DNA of 34,161 nt from a bacterium (lineage in GTDB: Bacteria; UBP15; UBA6099; DSWB01). The notes beneath the pieces were generated by a model. That model ran no database searches. It saw only the letters and a list, made by a program, of their open reading frames with translations, and was not told where the DNA came from. The DNA lies in the NCBI GenBank assembly GCA_020061125.1, contig JAGUYV010000076.1, positions 1-34,161 on the forward strand, read 5' to 3'. Position 1 is the stretch's first letter; each line of letters begins with the position of its first letter. Positions 18,272-27,495 of the stretch are shown here, in pieces. Both the position numbers and the translations under genes were made by a program.

Positions 18272-18289
18272 ATTATACATGATTATACA
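18272..18289 (-). promoter_or_regulatory. tandem TGTATAAT -10-like boxes, 10 bp apart, upstream of TPR gene
   Basis: Minus strand reads TTGTATAATCATGTATAATG within an AT-rich patch in a GC-rich region. Confidence 0.45.
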
Positions 18290-18309
18290 AGAATTAAAGA
18301 TTTTGAAAG

Positions 18310-20286
18310 CTACTTGCCAGCCTGAATTTTGAGGCGCAGTTCCTTGAGGTCCGCGGCTGCAGCGCCCACATCCAGAACGGCAAGTCCTTCATTCAAAGCA
18401 GCCAGAGCCGCGTCCCGGTCCTTGTTCACGGCATATTCGATCATGGCGATGCCATAATAGCAATCCAGAGCATCTTTCTGCACGGTGATGCAACGGCGGT
18501 AATAGGCGCTGGCTTCCTTGTATTTTCGCGCCGCTTCCAGCGCCTTTGCCGCGTCGGTCTGGATCTTTCGGCTCTTGGGATCCAGGTCCGCGGCGGTCTT
18601 CATGTATTTTGCGGCCGACTCCAGATCCCCGGCCGTGCCGCGCTCCCTGTGCAATTCCGCTATGCGCAGGTTGAACCCGAGATCTTTTTTGTTGCTTGAT
18701 ACCAGAGCGTAGGCTTCGTCATAAAATTTCACGGCCGTATTGATGTCCCGGTTGTCGTGAGCGGTGTCCCCCAGGCGGCGCAGGGTTGCGGTCAGCATCC
18801 TGTTGACATCCGCATCGTACTTTGAATGCTCCCTGAATTTTGTGAAATGATGCCTGGCCTTGTGATAATCCCTGGAACTGAAATGGATCATGCCAATGTA
18901 TTTGTGCGCCTCCGCGTCTTTTGGATAACGGCTCGCAATGTCCGAGAACAATACGAGGGCTTCGGCCTCGCGCTTCTGGTCCATGTACAGCCGCCCGAGG
19001 CGCAATTCGCAGGACACAGGCGCAACCGGCAGTCCGGCGCATTTCTTGAGCGCGGCTTCCTGCCTGCCCCGCAACCGGGCGGTCTTGTACGCTGATGCCG
19101 TAAATTGATACCACTGGGCCGGAAAAAACATATTCAGCGCGGCCAGGATGAGCGCAATACCTCCTGCAACAATGCCCACCGCCAGGACATTGGACGGAAT
19201 CTGCAAACTCAAAAAGCGTTGCGATGAAGCAAATGCGCGTGTTGTGAGCAAAAGGGCGATGGCGCTCAAGAGCGGGAACAGCGCGCCGGGCGCGACCATC
19301 AGCTTCATGAAATCTATAAATCCTTCCGGCGACGGCTGCAGGTATCCGAGGTCCTGTTCTGCAATAACACTGTCCGCGCCATAGGCGTCGAGCAGAACCT
19401 CCATTTGTCTGTCTTCGTACTTTTCATAACTGGCCGTGTCCGTACGGTTTAAATTCCACGAACGCATGGCGAACAGCAGCGCGCCCAGTGTCAGCAGCGC
19501 GGCGATGAGCGCGGTGAGCCGGAAATAGCTTGCTATCCTGTTTTTTCTGAAGCAAAGAAAAATATTTACGGCCAGAAGCACAGCCATGAGCGCCCCGGCG
19601 GTGAGGTGCGCCACGCCGGCCCTGTGTCCCGTGATCAGCATTCCCAGGGGCAGGTGCATGGCGTCCAGGGCCGGACCGGAGTTGAGCCGGAGCCATGGCA
19701 GCAGAAACGCCGGCGCCATGAGCAGGGAACTGCAAAGGAACCAGAACCTGGGCCTGCGGTAGAACCGCTTTGAGAGGCGTTCGCGCCTCTCCTCCTCTTC
19801 GAGCACGCTTTGCACGAATTCCACATCAAAGCCCGGCTCGGGGATCTCGGGATCAATCGGAGGGGACGGGGATGCTTGCGGTGGAACACTCTGCGGAGGC
19901 TGTTCCTCGAATGATTGCTGCGGTTCTTCCAATGATTGCAGTGGCGGGGGCTGCGGGGCCGTGCCCGGCGGCGGTGGCAGCCAATCGGGGCGCTGGGGAA
20001 CAGCGGGCGAATCGGGCGCTGTGTTGTAACCGCTCAAGGACGGCAATGCGGGTTCGCCGGCCAGTGGAGGTACGGCAGGCGGGGCTGGAGCGCGCCTGGC
20101 GTTTTCTTCACCGGGCCGCATGGACGGCAATGTGGTGGCCGCGTTGCGCGGATCCACCGCAGACATGGGAGCTCCGCATTTTGTGCAAAAGCGTTTGCCG
20201 CCCTGCACTTCCCCGCCGCAGTTGCTGCACAACAACGAATCACACCCCGCTTTCCGCGTGGCGGGACGCCCGGGACGCCCCTGCAT
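18310..20286 (-). CDS. zinc-ribbon, Pro-rich, multi-TM protein with C-terminal TPR repeats
   Basis: CSNCGGEVQGGKRFCTKCGAPM zinc ribbon; Pro/Gln-rich linker; several hydrophobic helices; TPR-like repeats. Start uncertain (a TTG close to the zinc ribbon is possible). Confidence 0.8.
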   Translation of the reverse strand: MQGRPGRPATRKAGCDSLLCSNCGGEVQGGKRFCTKCGAPMSAVDPRNAATTLPSMRPGEENARRAPAPPAVPPLAGEPALPSLSGYNTAPDSPAVPQRPDWLPPPPGTAPQPPPLQSLEEPQQSFEEQPPQSVPPQASPSPPIDPEIPEPGFDVEFVQSVLEEEERRERLSKRFYRRPRFWFLCSSLLMAPAFLLPWLRLNSGPALDAMHLPLGMLITGHRAGVAHLTAGALMAVLLAVNIFLCFRKNRIASYFRLTALIAALLTLGALLFAMRSWNLNRTDTASYEKYEDRQMEVLLDAYGADSVIAEQDLGYLQPSPEGFIDFMKLMVAPGALFPLLSAIALLLTTRAFASSQRFLSLQIPSNVLAVGIVAGGIALILAALNMFFPAQWYQFTASAYKTARLRGRQEAALKKCAGLPVAPVSCELRLGRLYMDQKREAEALVLFSDIASRYPKDAEAHKYIGMIHFSSRDYHKARHHFTKFREHSKYDADVNRMLTATLRRLGDTAHDNRDINTAVKFYDEAYALVSSNKKDLGFNLRIAELHRERGTAGDLESAAKYMKTAADLDPKSRKIQTDAAKALEAARKYKEASAYYRRCITVQKDALDCYYGIAMIEYAVNKDRDAALAALNEGLAVLDVGAAAADLKELRLKIQAGK

Positions 20287-20348
20287 GCCGTGGAACTGGT
20301 TATATGGAGACGATCATATATGAAATGCGCGGAAATGCAAAGAGCAGG

Positions 20349-21191
20349 TCATGTGTAAATGATGGCCGCGAAAACGCCGAGCCAGGCGCAGAGCGCGCAG
20401 GCCATGACGGGATCGCACAGAGCTGCCTGGAAATGCTCGGCCCGGCGCGGGGCGCGCCGTACGATGTGCGCATAGCGCCACAGGCCCAGGGCCACGGGCG
20501 AGGCGCTCAACACAACCCAGCGCGACTCGTATTTCTGTATGGTCACATCCGTGAAACAATAGAACACATAGCAGGCGAGCGTGACAGCCCCGCATGCGGC
20601 GAATGCAGCAACCAGCCGCTCTCCGCCGTTACCCGCCGCATCCGGCGCTGCGTCGTAGATCCGTTTCCCGGCAATGACGAAACAGGTTAAGAAAAATGTG
20701 CATGGAATCACCCATGCGGAAACGCAGGCGCCGATGGCCTCCGCGCCTGCAAAGATGCGCGCGATCATGCCCAGAGCGACAATCATCGCTCCGGCGGCCA
20801 GCCAGCGCTTGAGCAGCAACGAGTACAGAACCATGCCCAGCATGTAAGCTGCGGCCATGAGCGCCACGCCGGGCGGAAGAAACGCGCAGCCAGCCGCGGC
20901 CAGCCCCAGGCATAGGCCAAGCAGAACCCAGAGAGTGCGCGCGCTCATGCGCCCGGACGCATACGCCCGGTTTTTCTTGCGCTCGTGAGCGCGGTCCGCG
21001 GGCGCATCACGCCAGTCGTTGAACAGATATACGGCGCTGGCTGCGGCGCAGAAGACCGCAAACGCCAGAGCCTCTCGCGCCAGCAGCGCCCGGTCCGCGA
21101 TCCGGCCCGTGAAAAACAGCGGCGCAAGCACAAGAAAGTTCTTGGCCCAGTGCGCGGGCCGCAGCGCGCTCGCGAGGTCCTTTATTGACAT
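20349..21191 (-). CDS. UbiA-family prenyltransferase, decaprenyl-phosphate phosphoribosyltransferase-like
   Basis: LRPAHWAKNFLVLAPLFFTGR, SAVYLFNDWRDAPADRAHERKKNRAYASG; multi-TM. Confidence 0.85.
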   Translation of the reverse strand: MSIKDLASALRPAHWAKNFLVLAPLFFTGRIADRALLAREALAFAVFCAAASAVYLFNDWRDAPADRAHERKKNRAYASGRMSARTLWVLLGLCLGLAAAGCAFLPPGVALMAAAYMLGMVLYSLLLKRWLAAGAMIVALGMIARIFAGAEAIGACVSAWVIPCTFFLTCFVIAGKRIYDAAPDAAGNGGERLVAAFAACGAVTLACYVFYCFTDVTIQKYESRWVVLSASPVALGLWRYAHIVRRAPRRAEHFQAALCDPVMACALCAWLGVFAAIIYT

Positions 21192-21228
21192 ACCCGGCTC
21201 CGGCTCATCGGCGGTTCGCCATTATGTT

Positions 21229-21948
21229 TCAGCGCGAATAGATGGAAATGGACCAGTCCACAATGTTTGCAGGCGCCGCGCCCTGCTCCGCGGGAGTATA
21301 CGACGATATCTGCGCGTAGTTGGCGTCGCTGATCAGTTGCGGAACGATTCCGTATTGGAAATAAAAGTACGGCGGATACAGATAATCCACGGCCTGTATC
21401 TGGTCCTGTTCGGGATCGTGAATGGCGTAGCGGCTGGTCACGAAATTCATCCACACCCTCGGTTTGGCCGTGGACGCCAGGGCGTCGAGATACACGACAA
21501 GATGGATCCGGTTGCCGCTTGCGGTTGCGGAATAGTACCTTGGGGATGACTCGTCGAAAAATGTGGGGATGGCGTCAATGTCGTCCGGGGCGGTAATGAA
21601 ATTCTCCTTGAAGCGCATGTCCTGCCCGTCGTAAACGATGTAATAGGTCCAATTCTTGGCGCGGTCGGTTCCGGAAAGCTGCTCGGTCGGACCGGTTTCC
21701 GTTGCACTGCCCGTGATATTCATGGCGATGTAGTATTGGAAGTCCGGGGACACAGGTTCCTGTGTGACGAGCGTGATTTCCATGATGGTGCGCACGGGAA
21801 CCGGGGCCGGCTCCGGGGCGTAGCGCGCGCACCCGCAGACCGCGCACAGAGCGCCCAACAGCAACGCTGCACCCATCAATGAAATCAGGCGTTGCGTGCG
21901 CCGGGGCGCGGAGCGCTGTTCGCGGTGCGTGTTTTTGCCGTGAATCAC
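21229..21948 (-). CDS. hypothetical probable lipoprotein
   Basis: N-terminal hydrophobic stretch ending LCAVCGC; ATGA overlap with the upstream lptD-like gene. Confidence 0.65.
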   Translation of the reverse strand: MIHGKNTHREQRSAPRRTQRLISLMGAALLLGALCAVCGCARYAPEPAPVPVRTIMEITLVTQEPVSPDFQYYIAMNITGSATETGPTEQLSGTDRAKNWTYYIVYDGQDMRFKENFITAPDDIDAIPTFFDESSPRYYSATASGNRIHLVVYLDALASTAKPRVWMNFVTSRYAIHDPEQDQIQAVDYLYPPYFYFQYGIVPQLISDANYAQISSYTPAEQGAAPANIVDWSISIYSR

Positions 21949-24239
21949 TGCTGGCCTCCGAACTGTGTGGGGATGGCGGAATCGTCAAGCCGCAGGCCGT
22001 CCTGGCCCTGATAGATTCCCACGCGCTGGCCCGGAAACGCGAGGATCCAGTAATTGAGTTTGATTTCATCGCGCTCGGCGCTGTAGGCGAGCTGGACCTG
22101 GGTGCAGCAGCGCGTTTTGGTGGCCACCCACTCGCGGATAAAGGGCTGGTTGCGCGGGTCCTGATAGGCGGCGCGGATATCGAACTGCCATCCGTTGTTG
22201 CGCGTGAGCCGTGTCGTGACCTGTGCAGTGGTCATCTCCATGGAGCGCTCGGTGTCCCAGGTTGCGCCCAGGTTCATTTCCAAATTTTTTCGCGCCAGTT
22301 TCAGCGTGGTCACAGTGGGCTGCCACAGGTCTGAATCAAGGCTGAAGCCGGTTTTTACATCCAGGGTGGCGTTGCGGGTCACGCCGCGCGTGTAGCCCAT
22401 GTTCAGCGGCTGGTACTGGCCGATTTCGTAATTGTAGCCCGAGGACAGGGAGAACTGCGTGCGCGGCTTGCCAATGCGGTAGGTTCCGCTCAACTGATTG
22501 GATTCGCCGAAGCTGTCTTTGCGGAACGGAGCGCCGCCCGCGTCCTGGCGGCGGGTGTAGTTGAAATTCAGCGACGAAAAATCATCGAGCTTCCAATTCA
22601 ATGTGCTGTTGTTTTCCAGCGCGTATTTGGCGTCCTTGGTTTGATAGAAGAACTGCTTGTAGCGCTGGGTGGGTGTGAAGGAAACATTTTTGGACAGTTT
22701 GAATGTGCGTGAGATATCGCTTTCCACGGCTGTGCGGCGTATCGAATAGCTGTCGTTGCGCGATCCTTCTCGATAACGGCCGTGCGTGACATTCAGCCCG
22801 ATGCGCGGACGCGTTGCTTCATTTTTCACCGGAACGAGACGGTTCAGAAACTCGCTGTTAAGCGCCAGGGTCACTTCCGGCAGTATCGTGTTCACGGCGC
22901 GCGAGTTGTCTGCGATGTACCCGTCTCCATCCATGTCGAAATTCTTGGAAGTCTTCACGGACAGGGTGTAAATGCCTGCCGTTTTCGAATAATTCGTGGT
23001 CAGTGTTCCCTCTTCATCCGTGGGGTTTCCGCTGAAACTGGATTCCGTCATCTGGAAGTTGTAATTGAAGCTCGATTTTGCGAAGGAATAGGCCTGATTA
23101 ACGATCAGCGACGAATTTCTGCTCTTGGAGATCGAATCCTGTTCGGACAGAGAGTAAGTGATGGAGTCGCGGCGTTTCTGCGCGCCGGACACGGGAGCGG
23201 CGCCGGGCTGGGCCGCGGCCATAATGCGGCGTATGTCCCTATTGAAGGTCGCATTCAGCGTGGTGCGGTTGATGCGGCTGCGGTCCTGGTAAATGTTGTA
23301 TGTGTCGGTTCGGCCATAGGACACGCGGCCCGAAGTTTTGTCTCCGATTTTGTATTCCTGCCACTGGTCAATTGTGGTGCTGACGCGGCCCGTGTCTTTC
23401 TCGTTCAGGGTTTTGAAATAGTTGTGTCCTTTGCCGTCGAAACGGCCCGAGTAATAATCGTGCTCCGCGCCCCAGGCCGTGCCCTTTTCGCTCATGTAAT
23501 CGAGCAGCGCCAGACCGGTGACCGCGGCCGTGGCGTAGTATGGGTACTTGGTTTTCACAAACCAGCCCTCTTCCTTGCTGTACCCGAACTCGGGCATGTA
23601 CTGCTCCCTGTCCTTGAGGGATATCACATGGACCGGCAGGTACATGACCCGGTATGCGCCCATGTAGAAAGCGGCTTTCCGCGAAATGATTTTATTGTCC
23701 GGATAAATCGTGATGTCTTTTGCGGTGACATGGTATTCCTTGCGGCAATTCGGGCCGCAGGTGGACATGGACCCGTTGAGAATTTTGATCTTCCGGGATG
23801 TCCCTTTTGCGAGTCTGCCCGTGTAATAAATTGTGCCGTCCACATCAGGCGCCGTGGTTTTTCCCTGGGGATTGGCCAGCTCGAAATAGTCATTGTTGTT
23901 ATCGAAGTACAGGGCCGAGCCGATGATGGTGTTGTCCCCTTCCTCGATAACCACGCGGCCGAAAGCGGCCAGGGTGTTGTCTGCTTCGTTGACCGTGACT
24001 TCGTCGGCTTGAATGAAGGATTCCTCGGAGCGGATGCGAACAAGGCCGCGCAGCGCCGTGAGCTTTGTGTTTCTGTCATATTTCATGTAATCCGCGGACT
24101 CGATGACAAAACGGGAACGGGTCTCGGACTCCGCAGCCTGCGTCTGATCTTGTGCGTTTGCGGCCGGGCAAGCGCAAAACAGCAGCGCCGCCGCGAACGC
24201 CGCCGTTATCAGAATGTGTGCCGCACGGTTTCTTTTCAT
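21945..24239 (-). CDS. lptD: LPS-assembly protein LptD-like (OstA domain plus beta-barrel)
   Basis: Signal peptide; OstA-type repeats (ADEVTVNEADNTLAAFGRVVIEEGDNTIIG); CGPNCRKEYHVTAKDITIYPDNKIISRKAAFYMGAYRVMYLPV; long beta-rich C-terminus. Confidence 0.85.
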   Translation of the reverse strand: MKRNRAAHILITAAFAAALLFCACPAANAQDQTQAAESETRSRFVIESADYMKYDRNTKLTALRGLVRIRSEESFIQADEVTVNEADNTLAAFGRVVIEEGDNTIIGSALYFDNNNDYFELANPQGKTTAPDVDGTIYYTGRLAKGTSRKIKILNGSMSTCGPNCRKEYHVTAKDITIYPDNKIISRKAAFYMGAYRVMYLPVHVISLKDREQYMPEFGYSKEEGWFVKTKYPYYATAAVTGLALLDYMSEKGTAWGAEHDYYSGRFDGKGHNYFKTLNEKDTGRVSTTIDQWQEYKIGDKTSGRVSYGRTDTYNIYQDRSRINRTTLNATFNRDIRRIMAAAQPGAAPVSGAQKRRDSITYSLSEQDSISKSRNSSLIVNQAYSFAKSSFNYNFQMTESSFSGNPTDEEGTLTTNYSKTAGIYTLSVKTSKNFDMDGDGYIADNSRAVNTILPEVTLALNSEFLNRLVPVKNEATRPRIGLNVTHGRYREGSRNDSYSIRRTAVESDISRTFKLSKNVSFTPTQRYKQFFYQTKDAKYALENNSTLNWKLDDFSSLNFNYTRRQDAGGAPFRKDSFGESNQLSGTYRIGKPRTQFSLSSGYNYEIGQYQPLNMGYTRGVTRNATLDVKTGFSLDSDLWQPTVTTLKLARKNLEMNLGATWDTERSMEMTTAQVTTRLTRNNGWQFDIRAAYQDPRNQPFIREWVATKTRCCTQVQLAYSAERDEIKLNYWILAFPGQRVGIYQGQDGLRLDDSAIPTQFGGQQ

Positions 24240-24282
24240 TGACAGATAACATAACCCCGGATCGGGGCCTGGCGCAACACGA

Positions 24283-25527
24283 TTACTTGCGCATGTAAAA
24301 CACGGCCAGGAGCAGGCCCACCGCGGAGAAAGCCGCGTTCTGCGCCCAAGCCGCCACCTGCGGGGCCAGCACCCCGGAATGCCCCAGGGCCACGGTGATG
24401 ATGGTGCTGATGTAATACCCGCTCAAAAACACCAGGATCAGAAGAATGCTCTTCATGATGCCCGAGCGCGCGCGCGCGCCGCCGATGCTTATGGGCGTGG
24501 CCAGCAGAATCACCACGATGCACGAAAAGGGAATGGTCTGCTTGAAGTGCATGTTGGTCTCCAGCGCGCGCGTGTCCACGCCCGAGGCTTTATACATTTT
24601 GATGTCCTGCTTGAGCCGGTCCACGCTTTTGTCCATGGACAGGTTGAAAATCATGTCGGTTTCCAGGGAGCGGCTCTGCTGCCATCGCGCCCTGGCGATT
24701 TTGCCCGGATCGCTGGGATCCACAACGCCCGAGCGCATGGGGTCTCCGGGGCTGCCGAAATACTCCTGGATCTCGCGCTCCACATCAATTTTCAGTGAAG
24801 AGAAGGTGCTGTCGAAACGCAGCAGCCCGTCTTCCTTGACATCGTAGATGCGCCCGTCGTTGAGATAAGCGAAATTGTCGCGCCACTGGCCGCGCGGCGC
24901 CACCATCATGCGCGGGTACGGCTCCGTGCCGTCGCCCGTGCTGTACACGGTCACATTTTCGAGCACGCCGCTGTCCGGATGAAACCGGCCGATGAAGAAG
25001 TAAGTGCCTTCCTTGCCCTGAAAGAACACATTGGACGCGGGCTGCCCGGCCACATCGCTCACCAGATATCTTTTCCACAGATCCAGGCTTTTGGCCGCGG
25101 ACGCGGGAACCGTTTTCTGAATCAGATGCGCGTCCAGCAGATACACGGGTACGCCCACCACCAGCGCCATGAACAGCAGCATCCGCCACGCCACCACCCG
25201 GCTCGTGCGCATGGCGTCAAGTTCGTTGTCCTGGCTCAAGCGGCCGAATGCGAGAAGAACGCCGAACATCACGGCCATGGGCAGCCCCATGACCAAAAAA
25301 GTGGGCATCTGCAGCAGCAGCACCTTAAGGTACACCTCGGGCGGAACCTGCTTGCTGATGATGTGCTCCATCATATTGAACAACACGGCGTTGCCGCCCA
25401 TGAACACCAGAACCACCAGAATCCCGCCAATGAAATATGGCACGAACTCCATGAGCAGATACTTGTACAGGCGGTAGTGGAAAATGAATCCCACGGTGTG
25501 CTGTTCGATGGCTTTCAAATTTCTCAT
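24283..25527 (-). CDS. LptF/LptG family (YjgP/YjgQ) LPS export permease
   Basis: YLLMEFVPYFIGGILVVLVFMGGN, PTFLVMGLPMAVMFGVLLAFGRLSQDNELDAMRTSR, C-terminal TM helices. Confidence 0.92.
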   Translation of the reverse strand: MRNLKAIEQHTVGFIFHYRLYKYLLMEFVPYFIGGILVVLVFMGGNAVLFNMMEHIISKQVPPEVYLKVLLLQMPTFLVMGLPMAVMFGVLLAFGRLSQDNELDAMRTSRVVAWRMLLFMALVVGVPVYLLDAHLIQKTVPASAAKSLDLWKRYLVSDVAGQPASNVFFQGKEGTYFFIGRFHPDSGVLENVTVYSTGDGTEPYPRMMVAPRGQWRDNFAYLNDGRIYDVKEDGLLRFDSTFSSLKIDVEREIQEYFGSPGDPMRSGVVDPSDPGKIARARWQQSRSLETDMIFNLSMDKSVDRLKQDIKMYKASGVDTRALETNMHFKQTIPFSCIVVILLATPISIGGARARSGIMKSILLILVFLSGYYISTIITVALGHSGVLAPQVAAWAQNAAFSAVGLLLAVFYMRK

Positions 25528-25534
25528 TCTCTAA

Positions 25535-25563
25535 TTGACTTTTGCGCCCAGGCTCATTATATA
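25535..25563 (+). promoter_or_regulatory. putative sigma70 promoter of tRNA-Leu (TTGACT-N17-TATATA)
   Basis: TTGACT at 25535-25540, 17-bp spacer, TATATA/TATAAG at 25558-25565, tRNA begins at 25575. Confidence 0.6.
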
Positions 25564-25574
25564 AGATATGGTAC

Positions 25575-25658
25575 GCCGAAGTGGCGGAATCGGCAGACGC
25601 GCTAGTTTCAGGTACTAGTGGGCGCAAGCCCGTGGGGGTTCAAGTCCCTCCTTCGGCA
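25575..25658 (+). tRNA. tRNA-Leu (anticodon CAG)
   Basis: Acceptor GCCGAAG/CTTCGGC plus A discriminator; anticodon arm CTAGT-TTCAGGT-ACTAG gives CAG; long variable arm; T-arm GGGGGTTCAAGTCCCTC. CCA not encoded. Confidence 0.96.
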
Positions 25659-25799
25659 CTCTCTTCATAAAGCAAGCTGCAACGCTTCCATACATTGTTA
25701 TTGGTAATGGAGCGAAAGTAAACCGTTTCGAGACGCGGCTGTAACAGCGCCGAGCGGCGGATTGCGCATGACCCGTGCGCTGCTGCATGAAGCCCTGCG

Positions 25800-27053
25800 T
25801 CATAGGTCCAATTCACCCGGTTTTTTCTTTTTCAGAAAATCGCCGCCCCTTTTTTCGAGAACCACGCTGCGTAGAGCGCCGTCCTGGAGCACGGCGTCAA
25901 TTTCCGCGCCCGGCCCGGCCTGATCTATGGATGTAATCACGGACTGGTTCTTGACCAGGCGCAGCACGGCGTAACCGCGGCCGAGCACGGCGAAAGGATC
26001 CAGTGCGCGCAGCCTGTGTTGCAGGGACTGCACGGCCAGGCGTTCAGCCTGCACACGGCGTTTGAGCGCGGCCTGCGCGGTGCGCATCATGTCGTCAATG
26101 GACTGGCGTTGCTGGTTGAAGAGGTCGCGCATGCGGCGCGGAGACAGTGCGGCGCGGCACGCGTTGAGTCGTGAGCGTTCGAGCCTGATGCGCGCGGCGG
26201 CCGCGCGGCTCAACCGGCGAGACGACACCCGCGCCTGCTCGCGCAACGCCTCAAGTTCCGGCACCGCTGTCTCGGCGGCAGCGCTCGGTGTGGGCGCGCG
26301 CATGTCAGACACAAAATCCGCTATCGTGAAATCGGTCTCATGCCCCACTCCAGTTATCACGGGAACGGCGCACGCGGCGATGTCACGGGCAAGGCCTTCA
26401 TGGTTGAACGCCCAGAGGTCCTCGATGCTGCCTCCGCCGCGCACGAGCAAAATCAGGTCCACTCCCGGCAGCGCCTGCGCGTGGGCCAGCGCCGCGCGGA
26501 TGCTGTCCGGAGCGTCCTCGCCCTGCACAAGCGCGGGAACCACTGTGAGTTCCACGGCAGGGTACCGGCGCGTTATTACATTGACCACATCGCGCACTGC
26601 CGCGCCCGTGGGCGAGGTGACCACAGCGATGCGTTCGGGCATGGACGGGATGGGTTTGCGCGGCCTGTCGAACAGGCCCTCGGCCGCGAGCCGGGCTTTC
26701 AATTCCTCGAACTGCATGTGCAGCGCGCCCAGGCCCGCGGGCCGCATGGCGGTCACATAGAGCTGGTACTCGCCCCGTTTTTCATACACGGAAATGCTGC
26801 CCAGGGCCAGCGCTTCGCACCCGTCGGCTGGAGAGAAGGTCAGAGTATCCGCGCTGCCGCGGAACATGACCGCCCGTATCTGGGAGTCCGCATCCTTGAG
26901 GTTGAAATACAGGTGACCGGAGGTGTGCCGCTTGAAATTCGAGATCTCGCCGCGAACCCATACATGGCGCAGCTCGGGCTGCCCCTCGACGGCGGACTTG
27001 ATTCTGCGGGTAAGGTCGGTGACCGAAACGGCCACTGGCTGCACGGGTTTCAT
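25800..27053 (-). CDS. xseA: exodeoxyribonuclease VII large subunit
   Basis: WVRGEISNFKRHTSGHLYFNLKDADSQIRAVMFRG, ITSPTGAAVRDVVNVITRRYP-type motif, LVRGGGSIEDLWAFN, GVGHETDFTIADFVSDMRAPTPSAAAE. Confidence 0.97.
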   Translation of the reverse strand: MKPVQPVAVSVTDLTRRIKSAVEGQPELRHVWVRGEISNFKRHTSGHLYFNLKDADSQIRAVMFRGSADTLTFSPADGCEALALGSISVYEKRGEYQLYVTAMRPAGLGALHMQFEELKARLAAEGLFDRPRKPIPSMPERIAVVTSPTGAAVRDVVNVITRRYPAVELTVVPALVQGEDAPDSIRAALAHAQALPGVDLILLVRGGGSIEDLWAFNHEGLARDIAACAVPVITGVGHETDFTIADFVSDMRAPTPSAAAETAVPELEALREQARVSSRRLSRAAAARIRLERSRLNACRAALSPRRMRDLFNQQRQSIDDMMRTAQAALKRRVQAERLAVQSLQHRLRALDPFAVLGRGYAVLRLVKNQSVITSIDQAGPGAEIDAVLQDGALRSVVLEKRGGDFLKKKKPGELDL

Positions 27054-27055
27054 GG

Positions 27056-27490
27056 TCAGATCGTGGAGGCGCGGGGTTGCCCGGCTTCGTCAATGTGGTT
27101 GCGGCTGAACTTGCCGAGCACGCCGTTGATGAACTTGGCCGCCTGATCCGATCCGAATTTTTTCGCCAGCTTTACGGCTTCGTTGATGGCCACGCTCACC
27201 GGAATGTCGGCCAGATAGATCATTTCGCCGATGGCCAGGCGCAGGATAGAGCGCTCGACACGGCCCAGCCTCGTGATGTCCCAGTCAATGGAATAACTGC
27301 GGATGAAATCGTCAATGCGTTCGCGGTTCGCGATCACTGAACGGGTGACTTTGTCCAGATACAAGAGATCGTTTTCATCGAGCCGCTCTTCAGACGCGCG
27401 GGCTTCAATCACGCCGGCTACGCCCTCGGGATGCTTATCGAGTTGAAACAGGGCCTGCATGGCCACTGTGCGCGCTTTGTTGCGAGACAT
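27056..27490 (-). CDS. nusB: transcription antitermination factor NusB
   Basis: MSRNKARTVAMQALFQLD..., RLGRVERSILRLAIGEMIYLADIPVSVAINEAVKLAKKFGSDQAAKFINGVLGK. Start moved from ORF start 27628. Confidence 0.96.
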   Translation of the reverse strand: MSRNKARTVAMQALFQLDKHPEGVAGVIEARASEERLDENDLLYLDKVTRSVIANRERIDDFIRSYSIDWDITRLGRVERSILRLAIGEMIYLADIPVSVAINEAVKLAKKFGSDQAAKFINGVLGKFSRNHIDEAGQPRASTI

Positions 27491-27495
27491 ATTGT

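Noticed and set aside
22782-24242. 486-aa plus-strand ORF antisense to lptD
   Set aside because: Shadow ORF from GC-rich codon bias; no recognisable domain, while the minus strand encodes LptD.
24464-24480. GCGCGCGC run as a Z-DNA or microsatellite feature
   Set aside because: Short and inside the lptF/G coding sequence (ARARSG); explained by GC-rich codons.
24236-24523. 95-aa His/Gly/Arg-rich minus-strand ORF overlapping the lptF end
   Set aside because: Out-of-frame overlap with lptF/G C-terminus; low-complexity composition.
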